Shown: piece after piece, positions 48,752 to 58,595 of the stretch
Layout of the letters: each line of letters opens with the position of its first letter
Position numbering within the stretch: position 1 is the stretch's first letter
Notes under the pieces: model-generated
Databases searched by the model: none
Told to the model about the DNA's origin: nothing
What the model saw: the letters and a program-made list of their open reading frames with translations, nothing else
DNA from: Acidovorax sp. 107
GTDB taxonomy: Bacteria; Pseudomonadota; Gammaproteobacteria; Burkholderiales; Burkholderiaceae_C
Reading direction: 5' to 3'
Assembly: GCF_003058055.1 (NCBI RefSeq)
Contig: NZ_QBTZ01000001.1
Location: forward strand, 1,242,501 to 1,306,500
DNA: 64,000 nt
Translations under genes and position numbers: made by a program

Positions 48752-49933
48752 TCATCCAAGCCGCTCGATGATGGTGGCGTTGGCCGTGCCCGAGGCCTCG
48801 CAAATCGTCTGCAGGCCATAGCGGCCGCCCCGGCGCTCCAGCTCGCACAGCAGGTCAGTGAGCATGCGCGCGCCGGTAGAGCCCAGCGGATGGCCGATGG
48901 CTATCGAGCCGCCGTTGACGTTGAGGCGGTCGTCCAGGATGCCGAACTCCTGCTGAAACATCAGCGGCACGCCTCCGAAGGCCTCGTTGACTTCGAACAG
49001 ATCGATATCGTCGAGGGTCAGACCCGATTCCTTCAGTGCCTTGCGGGTGGCGTCGAGCACAGCGGTGAACTGGATCACCGGGTCGGCGGCGGCCACGGCG
49101 GTGCTGACGAAGCGCGCACGCGGCTTCAGGCCGTGTTGCTTGGCGTAGGCACGGCTGGCGATCAGCAGCGCGGCGGCGCCGTCGCTGATCTGCGATGAGT
49201 TGGCGGCCGTGGTGGCGCCGTCGGCGGCAAACACGGCTTTCAGCGTGGCCATCTTCTCGGGGTTGGGGTCCGCGCGCACGCCCTCGTCGGCGGCGACGAC
49301 CGGGCTGTCCGGATCGGCCGGATCCTCGGTCAGCCGCACCAGTTGATCCTTGACGCGGCCAGCCTGCGAGGCCTCGGTGGCCCGCCGATGGCTACGCACG
49401 GCGAAGGCATCCAGGGCCTCGCGCGTGAGGCCAAAGCGCTTGTTCATCAACTCCGAGGAAGCGCCCTGCGGTATCAGCGGGTTGTCCTGGTAGCGCGCCA
49501 GTTCGCTCGGGCTGTATTGCGCGCCAAGCGGCGCACCAGGCTTGAATGACGGCGGCATGGGCGCCTGCGACATCGACTCCACCCCGGCGCCGATGACCAA
49601 CTGGTAGGCACCCGCTTGAATACCGTGCACAGCAAAGCTCACCGCCTGCTGGCCGGAGCCGCATTGCCGGTCGACCGTCACCGCCGGAACGGATTCGGGC
49701 AGCCCCGCCGCCAGCACGGCATGCCGGCCCAGGTTGCCGTGCTGCTGGTCCCACTGCAGCACGCAGCCGACGATCACATCGTCCAGATCGGCCGGGTTGA
49801 TGCCGGAGTGCTCGACCAGTTGGCGCAGCGTCTCGCCCAACAAATCGACGGGATGCCATTTCTGCAGGCGCCCGCCGCGCTTGCCCACGGGGGTGCGCAG
49901 CGCACCGACGATGACGGGTTCATGGTCTTTCAT
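48752..49933 (-). CDS. Acetyl-CoA acyltransferase (thiolase)
   Basis: A 393-residue thiolase: nucleophile Cys91 in VDRQCGSGQQA, NEAFGGVPLMF, SIAIGHPLGSTGARM and the C-terminal Cys loop. The last loop reads CEASGTANATIIERL instead of the usual CIGGGQG; loops of the form CExxGxANxT are known from thiolases that act on bulky or branched acyl-CoA. It performs the chain-shortening step of the operon's pathway. Confidence 0.9.
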   Translation of the reverse strand: MKDHEPVIVGALRTPVGKRGGRLQKWHPVDLLGETLRQLVEHSGINPADLDDVIVGCVLQWDQQHGNLGRHAVLAAGLPESVPAVTVDRQCGSGQQAVSFAVHGIQAGAYQLVIGAGVESMSQAPMPPSFKPGAPLGAQYSPSELARYQDNPLIPQGASSELMNKRFGLTREALDAFAVRSHRRATEASQAGRVKDQLVRLTEDPADPDSPVVAADEGVRADPNPEKMATLKAVFAADGATTAANSSQISDGAAALLIASRAYAKQHGLKPRARFVSTAVAAADPVIQFTAVLDATRKALKESGLTLDDIDLFEVNEAFGGVPLMFQQEFGILDDRLNVNGGSIAIGHPLGSTGARMLTDLLCELERRGGRYGLQTICEASGTANATIIERLG

Positions 49934-49961
49934 GTTGTTCTCCTGGATAAAAAAGCCGGCG

Positions 49962-51629
49962 TCACTCGGCGTAGCGATCCGCGTGCTCGGCGCGTATACG
50001 CTTCTTGTCGAGCTTGCCGACGCTGGTCTTGGGGATGGCCTCGACGAACAGGACCTGATCCGGCAACTGCCACTTGGCGAAGGCGCTGGTCAGGTGTTCC
50101 TGCAGTTGTTCCTGGGTCGCCTGCTGGCCAGGCTTCAGCACCACCAGGGCCAGCGGCCTCTCCTGCCACTTCGGATGCGGAACGCCGACAACTGCGGCGT
50201 CGCGCACGGCGGGGTGACCCATGAGCAGGTTTTCCATGTCGATGGAAGAAATCCATTCGCCGCCGCTCTTGATCACGTCCTTGATGCGGTCGGTGACCTT
50301 GAGGTAGCCGTTCTCGTCCACCGTGCCGACATCGCCCGAGCGCCACCAGCCGCCTTCCAGGAAGCGGTCTGCGGAGTCGGGCATGTCGTGGTAGCTGGCC
50401 GTGATCCAGGGGCCGCGCACGCAGATCTCGCCTGCCGACTTTCCGTCATGCGGCAAGTCCTTGTCGTCGGCATCGACGATGCGGATGTCCACCCCGGTCA
50501 GCACCAGACCTTGCTTGCGCTTCAGGTTCCAGCGCTCTTCCTCGGTCAGGCGCTTCTTGAGCGTGGACTTGAGGCGGTTCATCGTCACCAGCGTCGTGGC
50601 TTCGGTGGCGCCGTAGCCATGCACCACCTCGGCACCGGTGAGTTTGTAGAAACCGATCATCATCGACAGCGGCGGCTCGGAGGCGCCGGACAGCATGCGC
50701 ATGCGGCTGAAGTCCGGCTTGACCGGCATCGTCTCGATGTACTGCAGCATGGGCTGGAAGATGGCCGGTGCGCCGTTGGCGACCGTCACGCCCTCGGCGA
50801 TCATGGCGTCAACCAGGGGCTTGGTGTCCTCGGCGACATAGCGGCCCGGCAGCACGATCTTGTCGCCCAGCAGCGTGGCGGCCTGCGGCAAGCCCCAGCA
50901 TTGCCCGTGGAACATGGGGGTGATGAGCATCACACAGTCGTCCAGCGTCATGCCCAGATTGGTGGCCATGCCCGTGGAATGCATGTAGATGCCGCGGTGC
51001 GAGTAGTACACGCCCTTGGGCCTGCCCGTGGTGCCGGTGGTGTAGCAGGCGCTGTAGGCCGAGGTTTCGTCGATCTCGGGCCAGTCGATCTGGGTGTCGG
51101 CGGCGGCCAGCAGGTCTTCGTAGTGCAGCAGCGGTTTCAGCGTGGTCTTGATCTGGTCCAGCGGCTTGTCGGTCATGACAATCCAGCCCTTGATCTGGGG
51201 CGAATTCGCTGCGACGGATTCGGCAATGGGTAGTAATGACTCGTCCACGCAAACGTAGGACACCTTGCTGTGGTCGACCACGTAGCCCAGGTCCTCTGGG
51301 CCCAGGCGCAGATTCATCTGCAACATGACAGCACCCAGGCCGGGAATAGACCAGTACAGCTCGAAGTGACGTCGGCTGTTCCAGTCCAGGATGCCGACCC
51401 GGTCGCCGGGCTCGACACCGAGCGCGCGCAGCGCATTGGCGCTGCGGCAGACGCGCGCGTAGCAGTCGGCATAGGTGTAGCGATCCCAGCCGCCATCGGG
51501 TGTGCGGTAGACGATCTCCTGGTCCCCATGGGTGCGCGCGGCGTGCCGGATCAGCGTCGTGGTGTTGAGCTGGCGGTCGTTGCCCGTGGTGGACGGGCAG
51601 CCGCGGACGATGTGGGTGGTAGCAGTCAT
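49962..51629 (-). CDS. AMP-forming fatty-acyl-CoA ligase
   Basis: A 555-residue adenylate-forming enzyme. P-loop motif YTTGTTGRPKG (about 193-203), HGYGATEATT (about 318-327), and a C-terminal hinge region with WWRSGDVGTVDENGYLKV and a catalytic Lys in KTSVGKLDKK (near 541). It activates a carboxylic acid with ATP and CoA, the entry step of the pathway. The specificity (medium- or long-chain type) cannot be fixed. ATG 51629 overlaps the racemase stop by four bases. Confidence 0.9.
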   Translation of the reverse strand: MTATTHIVRGCPSTTGNDRQLNTTTLIRHAARTHGDQEIVYRTPDGGWDRYTYADCYARVCRSANALRALGVEPGDRVGILDWNSRRHFELYWSIPGLGAVMLQMNLRLGPEDLGYVVDHSKVSYVCVDESLLPIAESVAANSPQIKGWIVMTDKPLDQIKTTLKPLLHYEDLLAAADTQIDWPEIDETSAYSACYTTGTTGRPKGVYYSHRGIYMHSTGMATNLGMTLDDCVMLITPMFHGQCWGLPQAATLLGDKIVLPGRYVAEDTKPLVDAMIAEGVTVANGAPAIFQPMLQYIETMPVKPDFSRMRMLSGASEPPLSMMIGFYKLTGAEVVHGYGATEATTLVTMNRLKSTLKKRLTEEERWNLKRKQGLVLTGVDIRIVDADDKDLPHDGKSAGEICVRGPWITASYHDMPDSADRFLEGGWWRSGDVGTVDENGYLKVTDRIKDVIKSGGEWISSIDMENLLMGHPAVRDAAVVGVPHPKWQERPLALVVLKPGQQATQEQLQEHLTSAFAKWQLPDQVLFVEAIPKTSVGKLDKKRIRAEHADRYAE

Positions 51630-52702
51630 TTCTTTGTCTCCTGGGTGGTGGTTGCGTTGAGTGCCTGGAACCGTGGGGCCGGGGCCGCTTCGATGGCGCC
51701 GAAAGAGGTGGTCTGGTAGATGCCCCGTACCGCGTTGTGCGGATGCCGCACTGCCTCGGCCAGGCTGAGAACGGGTGCAAAGCAGGCGTCGCTGCCTTCA
51801 AGCAGCGCGCACCAGTGCGCCTGGGGCTGGGTGCGGATGAGGGCCGCGATGCGCTCCTTCAACGCCGGCCACGCCGCCGTGTCGTACTGGTCTGCAGGGT
51901 TCACGTCCGCCAGGCCCAACTTGGACAACAGCAATGCGTAGAACGGCGGCTCGATCGCGCCGAGGCTGATGAAGCCACCGTCGGCGCAGACGTACACGTC
52001 ATAGAACGGCGAATCGTGGAACGGGCTCGGCTGTGCGCCGTCGATCTGCCCGTTGGCGCGAATCCAGTGCACCAGCGTGCCCAGCATGGCCACGATGTCC
52101 ACGATGGCTGCGTCCACAACCCGGCCACGGCCGGTGGCCCGTGCATCGACCAGCGCGCAGGCGATGCCAAAAGCCATGCCTAGCGCCCCGGCACCGTCCC
52201 CGAGTACCGAGGGCGGCACGATGGGCGCCTGCCCCCTGTGCGCCGACAGCGACAGCAGGCCCGTCAGCGCGACGTAGTTCAGGTCGTGGCCCGCGGCCTG
52301 GGCAAGCGGCCCGTCCTGGCCCCAGCCCGTCATCCGGCCATAGACCAGTCGGGGATTGCGCGCCGCGCAATCTGCGGGGCCAAAGCCCAGCCGCTCCATC
52401 ACCCCTGGGCGAAAGCCTTCGATTAGGGCGTCGGCCTGGGCAATCAGCTCCAGTGCGCGCGCCTTGCCACCTGGCGACTTCAGGTCGATGACCTCGACCT
52501 TCTTACCGCGGTGCAGCGGGTTCTCCACCGTCCCGCCCAGCCGCTGCGCCCCAGCAGCCTGCTCGGCCCGTGCCAGCGCGATCACCTCGGCGCCCATGTC
52601 GACCAGCATCCTGGCGGCCAGAGGGCCTGGACCGATGCCCTCAAACTCCACCACACGGACGCCGTGCAGCGGCAACTGCAGCGTGTGCGACGTGTGCGGC
52701 AT
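51626..52702 (-). CDS. Alpha-methylacyl-CoA racemase (CaiB/BaiF superfamily)
   Basis: A 358-residue protein. The racemase catalytic pair is visible: His139-Asp140 in AGHDLNYVAL, Asp169 in VLGDGAGAL and Glu250 in ISLGAIEPPFY. This set distinguishes AMACR-type racemases from CoA-transferases of the same fold. Racemases convert (R)- to (S)-2-methylacyl-CoA so that the acyl-CoA dehydrogenase can act. Start at 52702 follows the acyl-CoA dehydrogenase stop by two bases. Confidence 0.87.
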   Translation of the reverse strand: MPHTSHTLQLPLHGVRVVEFEGIGPGPLAARMLVDMGAEVIALARAEQAAGAQRLGGTVENPLHRGKKVEVIDLKSPGGKARALELIAQADALIEGFRPGVMERLGFGPADCAARNPRLVYGRMTGWGQDGPLAQAAGHDLNYVALTGLLSLSAHRGQAPIVPPSVLGDGAGALGMAFGIACALVDARATGRGRVVDAAIVDIVAMLGTLVHWIRANGQIDGAQPSPFHDSPFYDVYVCADGGFISLGAIEPPFYALLLSKLGLADVNPADQYDTAAWPALKERIAALIRTQPQAHWCALLEGSDACFAPVLSLAEAVRHPHNAVRGIYQTTSFGAIEAAPAPRFQALNATTTQETKK

Positions 52703-52704
52703 GT

Positions 52705-53850
52705 TCACAGCTTCCTCGAAACCAGGTCTTTCAGGACCTCGTTGGCACCGCCGTAGATCTTCTGCACTCGCGAAGCGGCATACATCCGCGCGATCGGGTA
52801 CTCGGCCATGTAGCCGTAGCCGCCGAACAATTGGAGACACTCGTCCACCACGCGGCACTGCTGTTCGGTGCACCACCACTTGGCCATGTAGGCGGCCTCG
52901 TTGTCGAGTGTGCCGTCCAGCAGTCGCTGGGTACAGTCGTTGACGAAGCTGCGCACCACATGCGCGATGGTCGCCATCTCGGCCAGCTTTTGGCGCGTTG
53001 TCTGCATGTCGAACAGAGGCGCGCCGAATATCTTGCGCTGCTTCGTGTATTCGATGGTGAGCTCCAACGCCCGGTCGATGACGGCCGCCGCCGGCACTGC
53101 AATGACCATGCGCTCGTAGGGCAACGCGCCCATTAGTTGCCCAAAGCCTTGGCCTTCAACGCCCCCCAGCAGTTGGTCGGCTGGAACGCGCACGCTGTCG
53201 AAGAAAAGCTCCGCCGTGTCCGAGGCCTGCATGCCGATCTTTTCAAGCAGGCGGCCCACACGAAAGCCTGGCAGGTTCTCGGTCTCCAATACGAACAGCG
53301 ACACCCCTTTGCTGCCCGCGCCACTGGTGCGCGCCGCGACGATCAGCAGGTTTCCGGTGAAGCCGTTGGTGATGAAGGTCTTGGCGCCGTCGATCACGTA
53401 GTGGTCGCCGTCGCGCCGGGCCCGCGTGGAGATGGCCTTCAGATCCGAGCCGCAGCCCGGCTCGGTCATCGCGATTGCGGCCAGCATCTCGCCGTTCGTC
53501 ACCTTGGGCAGCCAGCGCTGCTTTTGCGCTTCGGTGCCGAAGTCCAGGATGTAATGCGACGCGATGGTGTGCACCGCGATATTGACCGGCATCTCGGCCT
53601 TGGCCAGTTCGTCCTGCACCACCAGCTGGTAGGCGAGGCTAGCGCCGGCACCACCATAGGTCTCGGGCATCTCGGGCAGCAGAAAGCTCATCTCGCCGAA
53701 CGGACGCCAGACCTCGCGCGGGATGTAGCCCTGGCGGCGCCATTCGTCGAGCCGGGGAGTAAATTCGGCGGCAACGTAGCGGCGCACCTGCTCGCGAAAG
53801 GCGTCGATCTCGCCGTCCATCCAGGCGTGGCGATACAGCTGTGGCAGCAT
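52705..53850 (-). CDS. Acyl-CoA dehydrogenase
   Basis: A 381-residue flavoenzyme with AMTEPGCGSDL, KTFITNGFTGNLL, a C-terminal domain and the glutamate region MYAASRVQKIYGGANEVLKDL where the catalytic Glu would lie in the short-chain subgroup. It introduces the 2,3-double bond and passes electrons to ETF, whose genes lie 8 kb away in the same cargo. It is the first gene of the seven-gene minus-strand operon; the divergent AraC-type regulator sits 194 bases upstream. Confidence 0.9.
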   Translation of the reverse strand: MLPQLYRHAWMDGEIDAFREQVRRYVAAEFTPRLDEWRRQGYIPREVWRPFGEMSFLLPEMPETYGGAGASLAYQLVVQDELAKAEMPVNIAVHTIASHYILDFGTEAQKQRWLPKVTNGEMLAAIAMTEPGCGSDLKAISTRARRDGDHYVIDGAKTFITNGFTGNLLIVAARTSGAGSKGVSLFVLETENLPGFRVGRLLEKIGMQASDTAELFFDSVRVPADQLLGGVEGQGFGQLMGALPYERMVIAVPAAAVIDRALELTIEYTKQRKIFGAPLFDMQTTRQKLAEMATIAHVVRSFVNDCTQRLLDGTLDNEAAYMAKWWCTEQQCRVVDECLQLFGGYGYMAEYPIARMYAASRVQKIYGGANEVLKDLVSRKL

Positions 53851-54044
53851 GAGCGTGTCTCCTTGTATGTTGGCTTCTGACCCCGCGCCGGGCGTTCCGC
53901 ACAGCGCCACTGCCGAAGTGCTTTGGGGGATGCGACAATCGTAATAATTGGCCCCTGCAAGGGCGATGGCGGATTGCCTCAATCAACTGACAAATAACTT
54001 CGTTCGGCCCGTGCGACCGGCGTTGACCCCTTCGATCACACGCC

Positions 54045-55085
54045 ATGCTGCAACCCGTCTTTACTGCTCCTATCTTCGCCGTGCATGGCCTGCTGGACGG
54101 CGCGCGCGGCAAGGGGCTGGCCACGCAAGAATGGCTGGAGGGCGTGCTGGGGCGCGCAGGCATCAGCGAATCGCTACTGGATCTGGAGGATTCGCGCGTA
54201 ACCGTGGAGCAGTTCAACGCGCTGTTTATCGCCGTCAAGGACAGCCTGAACGACGAGTGCCTGGGCTACCTGCATGGGCGGCCCATGCGCCCGGGCAGCT
54301 TCGCGCTAATGGTGCGCAGCGCGTTCACTGCCCATTCGTTGTCATACGCCCTGCGTCGCCTGAGCGAATCCTTCGCCCTGCTGCAGGACGACGTGGCGCT
54401 GGTGCCCGTGACCGAGGGCGCGCTGGGGGGCTTCGCGCTGGAGATGCGCGGCGGCGCGGGCGCACATGCCGAATTCCTTCACGCACATCTGCTGCGCGTG
54501 TTCTGGCGCTTGCTGCTGTGGCTGCACGGCGGCCGGCTGGTGCCGCAGCGATTCGACTTCAATTTTGCGCAGCCGCTCCATGCGATGAGCTACGGGCGCA
54601 TCTTTTCCGGTACGCTGTGCTTCGGGCAGCCGCGCACGGCCGCCTGGTTCGACGCCGACGCCTTCAAACAGCCGGTGCGGCGCGATCGGGACGCGCTGCA
54701 GTCCTTCCTGCGCGCCACGCCGGGCAACGTGGTGGGTCCGCACCTGAACGAGCGCAGCGCCAGCGCGCGGGTCCGCATGGTGCTGCAGCGGGCCAGCCCC
54801 GAATGGCCCGACCTGGCCGTCACCGCGCAGCGCCTGCACATGTCGGTGAGCGCGTTGCAGCGGCACCTGGCCACCGAGGACACTTCCTTCCAGGCACTGA
54901 AGGACCAACTGCGGCGCGACATGGCGATCGTGCGCCTGACCAGCAGCGAAGCCTCGCTCATCGCCATCGCCGCCGACCTGGGCTTCACCGACAGCACCGC
55001 CTTCCAGCGCGCCTTCAAGGTCTGGACCGGCAGCGCGCCGGGAGCCTACCGCGCCCGCTCGCGCAGCGGGCAGCACCCTACATAG
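54045..55085 (+). CDS. AraC-family transcriptional regulator
   Basis: A 346-residue regulator with an N-terminal arabinose-binding-like sensor domain (PF12625 type) and a C-terminal HTH_18 domain (LAVTAQRLHMSVSALQRHL, ADLGFTDSTAFQRAFKVW). It is divergent from the seven-gene operon, so it most likely controls it in response to the substrate or its CoA ester. The shared 194-base intergenic region is AT-rich around 53940-53960. Confidence 0.87.
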   Translation: MLQPVFTAPIFAVHGLLDGARGKGLATQEWLEGVLGRAGISESLLDLEDSRVTVEQFNALFIAVKDSLNDECLGYLHGRPMRPGSFALMVRSAFTAHSLSYALRRLSESFALLQDDVALVPVTEGALGGFALEMRGGAGAHAEFLHAHLLRVFWRLLLWLHGGRLVPQRFDFNFAQPLHAMSYGRIFSGTLCFGQPRTAAWFDADAFKQPVRRDRDALQSFLRATPGNVVGPHLNERSASARVRMVLQRASPEWPDLAVTAQRLHMSVSALQRHLATEDTSFQALKDQLRRDMAIVRLTSSEASLIAIAADLGFTDSTAFQRAFKVWTGSAPGAYRARSRSGQHPT

Positions 55086-55420
55086 AGGCATTCGACCAAT
55101 TCCGGCACGGCCACGAGGCTGTAGCCGACCACCGAGAAGATCGGCGCCTTCATAGCTGCCGGGCCTTGGCCCACATCGAGCGAGGCTCTCGTGCGCTCAA
55201 GAGACTGTTTGCAGCCCTTGAGGCAGTTGCACCGACGGCAGCGCAGCGACAGGCTGCGCCAGGAAGCAGATGTTTTCCGTCAGCCTATCGAGGTCATTCG
55301 TCATTGCCACCCGTTGAGGCTGACTTCTAAGCTTCCTAAGCTAAAACTGAACTCGCACTGCATAGGAGTGATGGCTGTGTGCCATTTGGAGCGGCACTGC
55401 CAGAATGTAAATCAAGCATC
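55086..55420 (+). other. Gap between AraC and MBL hydrolase genes
   Basis: No supported gene. The left half (55090-55210) is GC-rich with short open frames but no start or domain; the right half near 55330-55400 is AT-richer and may hold the MBL promoter. Confidence 0.45.
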
Positions 55421-56470
55421 ATGACCGACGCAGCCCCGGCACTCTCGTATCCGTTCTCGGATCTCCCACTCCCTGGCCAAGCCACGGAAATCAAGCCTGG
55501 TGTGCTGTGGCTGCGCATGCTGCTGCCGTTTTCCCTGGATCACATCAACCTCTGGGCATTGAGCGACGGTCCTGGTTGGGCGGTCGTGGACACGGGCATT
55601 CGCAGCGTGGACGTCAGGAACGCGTGGCTCGCCTTGCTCGCTCCGCAGGGGCCGCTAGCCGGCCGTCCCATCTCCCGTGTGATAGCGACGCACATGCACC
55701 CGGATCATGTGGGCATGGCGGGATGGTTGACACGTCGCTTCGAATGCGCGCTTTGGATGACACGAGACGAGTATTTGAGCTGTCGGGTGATGCTTGCCGA
55801 TACGGGGCGGGAAGCGCCAGTCGATGGCGTTCGCTTCTATCGGAGGGCCGGATGGAGCGACACCGAGGTGGATGAGTACCGCACCCGGTTCGGTGACTTC
55901 GGTAAGATGATCCATCCATTGCCTGACAGCTTTGTGCGGCTCACGGATGGCCAGATGTTGCGGATCGGGGACCAGGAATGGGAAGTCATCGTCGGCACAG
56001 GACATTCCCCCGAGCACGCGTGCTTCTACTCGCGCGAACTGGATTTGCTGATATCGGGGGATCAGGTTCTTCCCAGGATCAGTTCCAATACCTCCGTGTA
56101 CGCCACCGAGCCGCATGCGAATCCTCTGCAGGGCTGGCTCGATTCCATCGACCGGTTGATGCAACGCGTACCTGGGAGCGCCCTGATTCTGCCTGCCCAC
56201 AACGAACCTTTCCATGGCCTGCACCTACGGTTGGAGCAACTGCGTGCGAGCACCGTCAGAGGCACCGACCGCGTCAGGCAACAACTTGTGCAGCCTCTGA
56301 GGGTCATCGACCTGGTTCGCGCCCTGTACCGTTCGTCCATTGTTGCGGAGCAAATGCACCTCAACCTCGCGACCGGAGAGACGCTCGCCCACCTAAACTA
56401 TCTCGACCAGCGTGGGGAAATCGTGTCTGCAGAAGACGAAGACGGTGCAATGCGCTATCGGCTCGCCTGA
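55421..56470 (+). CDS. Metallo-beta-lactamase-fold hydrolase
   Basis: A 349-residue hydrolase. The metal motif HMHPDH (91-96), the later His in GTGHSPEH and the Asp in LLISGDQVLP are visible; a C-terminal helical domain follows (DRVRQQLVQPLRVIDLVRAL). The family includes thioesterases and lactonases; in a CoA-ester cluster a thioesterase or ester hydrolase is plausible. ATG 55421 is the typical N-terminus. Confidence 0.8.
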   Translation: MTDAAPALSYPFSDLPLPGQATEIKPGVLWLRMLLPFSLDHINLWALSDGPGWAVVDTGIRSVDVRNAWLALLAPQGPLAGRPISRVIATHMHPDHVGMAGWLTRRFECALWMTRDEYLSCRVMLADTGREAPVDGVRFYRRAGWSDTEVDEYRTRFGDFGKMIHPLPDSFVRLTDGQMLRIGDQEWEVIVGTGHSPEHACFYSRELDLLISGDQVLPRISSNTSVYATEPHANPLQGWLDSIDRLMQRVPGSALILPAHNEPFHGLHLRLEQLRASTVRGTDRVRQQLVQPLRVIDLVRALYRSSIVAEQMHLNLATGETLAHLNYLDQRGEIVSAEDEDGAMRYRLA

Positions 56471-56485
56471 TGCACTAATTTGCCC

Positions 56486-57111
56486 TCAAGGATATAGAAG
56501 TAACCCAATCAAGCCTGTCATTGACTGGGTTCTTTGCTGATGTGTTTCGAGAGCAATGAGTCCTTGCACCAGCGCGTCGTGTACGGCCTCCAGTTCTTTG
56601 AACACCGTGTTGGCAAACCAATCCTGGCACGGCACCTTCCACAGATGCTCGACCGGGTTCAGCTCAAGGCTGGCAGAAACTCTAGGCGCATATTCTGTGG
56701 CACATCCAAGTGACCCGCGATGTGCCAACCCGCCTGATCCATGACCATCATGATGAACTCGACGGCATGGCGTCGCGCCATCTCGGCCAGGAACACCTGC
56801 ATCGTCTCAGCGTTGGCCCAGGGCAGCACCAGAGAGTCAATCACGCCATCGTGCGTGCTGACGGCGGCGAAGGCGTACAGGGTCTGGCGTTGAGGCGTGC
56901 GCCGACGATGGGGCGTGAGCCCCTGGGCACCCAACACTGCCGGGGTGTTCCCAGCAGGCAGAAGCGCCCTTCGTGCTGGAATATCAGCCGCACGGGCGAC
57001 CATATTCAGCTTGACGCCTGACCTCTTGGCGCACTTGAACAGTGCTCTCAGAAAGGGGCCGTTTGTCATTCGATCGGGGCGCTTCGTCATCGCGGCTCGC
57101 AGCACCGGCAC
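56486..57111 (-). pseudogene. IS630-family transposase remnant
   Basis: Two overlapping frames on the minus strand together encode a DDE catalytic region: FIMMVMDQAGWHIAGHL and then ELNPVEHLW. They are joined by a frameshift around 56660-56728, and the N-terminal HTH part is absent. No clear inverted repeats or target duplication were found. The remnant separates the MBL gene from the MFS gene and marks past rearrangement of the cargo. Confidence 0.8.
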
Positions 57112-57203
57112 CTAGGATTCCTTGTGTGCGCTGGACGACATGTAGCGGAGCGGCGATGACCGCCGCCCCACGATCCAGAGCCTAACCCAAAGGAGACAAA
57201 CAC

Positions 57204-58571
57204 GTGTGCCAAATCGACATGCAGAAGCTCGCCGACGACGCTCGCTTCAACCGCTTTCATGCCAAGGTGCTTCTGTGGTGCCTGTTGATTCTCATCATCG
57301 ACGGCTATGACATCGCCGTGGTGGGCATCGCCCTGCCGTCCATCATGCAGCAGATGGGCGTGAACGCATCGACTGCCGGTTTCATGGCCAGTTCGGCCCT
57401 GTTCGGCATGATGTTCGGCGCCATGGTTCTGGGCACGCTGTCCGACCGGATTGGTCGGCGCTGGGCCCTCTCCATTGGCGTCATGCTGTTCAGCGTGTTC
57501 ACCGCGGCCGCCGGATTCACCAAGGATCCCATCAGCTTCAGCGTGGTGCGCTTCATCGCGGGCCTGGGGATTGGCGGTGTGCTGCCGGTCATCGTGGCAC
57601 AGATGGTCGAGTACTCGCCCAAGAAGATCCGCAGCCTGATGACGGCGCTGATGACTTCGGGCTACGCACTGGGCGGCATCCTGGCCGCGGTGCTCGGCAA
57701 GCAGCTGATCGGCGAGTACGGCTGGCAGGTCGTTTTCATCGCAGCGGGTGTGCCGGTCCTGCTGATTCCGTTCATCCTGAAGCTGGTGCCGGAATCAATG
57801 ACCTACCTGATCTCGCGCAGCCGCAACGGCGAACTGGCCGAAGTGGCCCGTAATCTCCAGCCGGGAGTCAAGCACCCGGCGGACGCCCAGTTCGTCGTGC
57901 CCACCGCCGACCGCGTGGCGGGTGCGCCGGTCTCCCGGCTGTTCCAGGACGGGCGAGGCCCGAGCACGGTGCTGTTCTGGATCGCCTTCTTCTCGGGCCT
58001 GTTCATGGTCTATGCGCTCAGCAGCTGGCTGACCAAGCTGATGGCTATGGCTGGCTACAGCCTGGGGTCTGCCCTCAGCTTCGTGATCGCGCTGAACGTT
58101 GGCGCCATCATCGGTGCCGTGGGAGGCGGGTGGCTCGCCGACAAGTTCAACATCAAGTGGGTGCTGGTGGGGATGTATGCGCTGGGCGGCGTGCTGCTGT
58201 ACCTGATGACGTTCCAGACCTCGACCGAGCTGCGTTATCTGATCATCGGCGCGGTCGGCGCCTGCACCACCGGCGCGCAATTGGTGGCCTATGCCTACTG
58301 CGGGCAGTTTTACCCGATGTCCATCCGCTCGACCGGCATCGGCATGGCCTCCGGCGTGGGGCGCCTGGGCGCGATCGCGGCGCCGCTGCTAATCGGCCAG
58401 ATCGTTGCGCTTGAGCTGCCGCTGGAGCAGAACTTCCTGGTGATCGGGGCTTTCGGGATCATCGGCTCGATCGCCCTGGCGTTCATCAGGCATGGCGGCC
58501 CGGCGTCGGTGGGCCCGCAAGAGGCTGCACGCGAGTTGCGCCCGTCGCAACAGACGCCGCAAAACGCCTGA
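57204..58571 (+). CDS. MFS aromatic-acid:H+ symporter-type transporter
   Basis: A 455-residue, 12-segment inner-membrane transporter of the AAHS group. Typical motifs: IIDGYDIAVVGIALP in helix 1, LGTLSDRIGRRWAL between helices 2 and 3, and an inner loop near residue 215. Members such as PcaK and BenK import protocatechuate or benzoate. Start is GTG 57204 with AAGGAG eight bases upstream; ATG at 57219 is an alternative. It heads the plus-strand catabolic operon and probably imports the acid. Confidence 0.88.
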   Translation: MCQIDMQKLADDARFNRFHAKVLLWCLLILIIDGYDIAVVGIALPSIMQQMGVNASTAGFMASSALFGMMFGAMVLGTLSDRIGRRWALSIGVMLFSVFTAAAGFTKDPISFSVVRFIAGLGIGGVLPVIVAQMVEYSPKKIRSLMTALMTSGYALGGILAAVLGKQLIGEYGWQVVFIAAGVPVLLIPFILKLVPESMTYLISRSRNGELAEVARNLQPGVKHPADAQFVVPTADRVAGAPVSRLFQDGRGPSTVLFWIAFFSGLFMVYALSSWLTKLMAMAGYSLGSALSFVIALNVGAIIGAVGGGWLADKFNIKWVLVGMYALGGVLLYLMTFQTSTELRYLIIGAVGACTTGAQLVAYAYCGQFYPMSIRSTGIGMASGVGRLGAIAAPLLIGQIVALELPLEQNFLVIGAFGIIGSIALAFIRHGGPASVGPQEAARELRPSQQTPQNA

Positions 58572-58595
58572 TCGTAGCCATCAAGGAAATTCGCT

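Noticed and set aside
56486..57111. Intact IS630 insertion sequence
   Set aside because: The catalytic region is split by a frameshift, the N-terminal part is missing, and no terminal repeats were seen.
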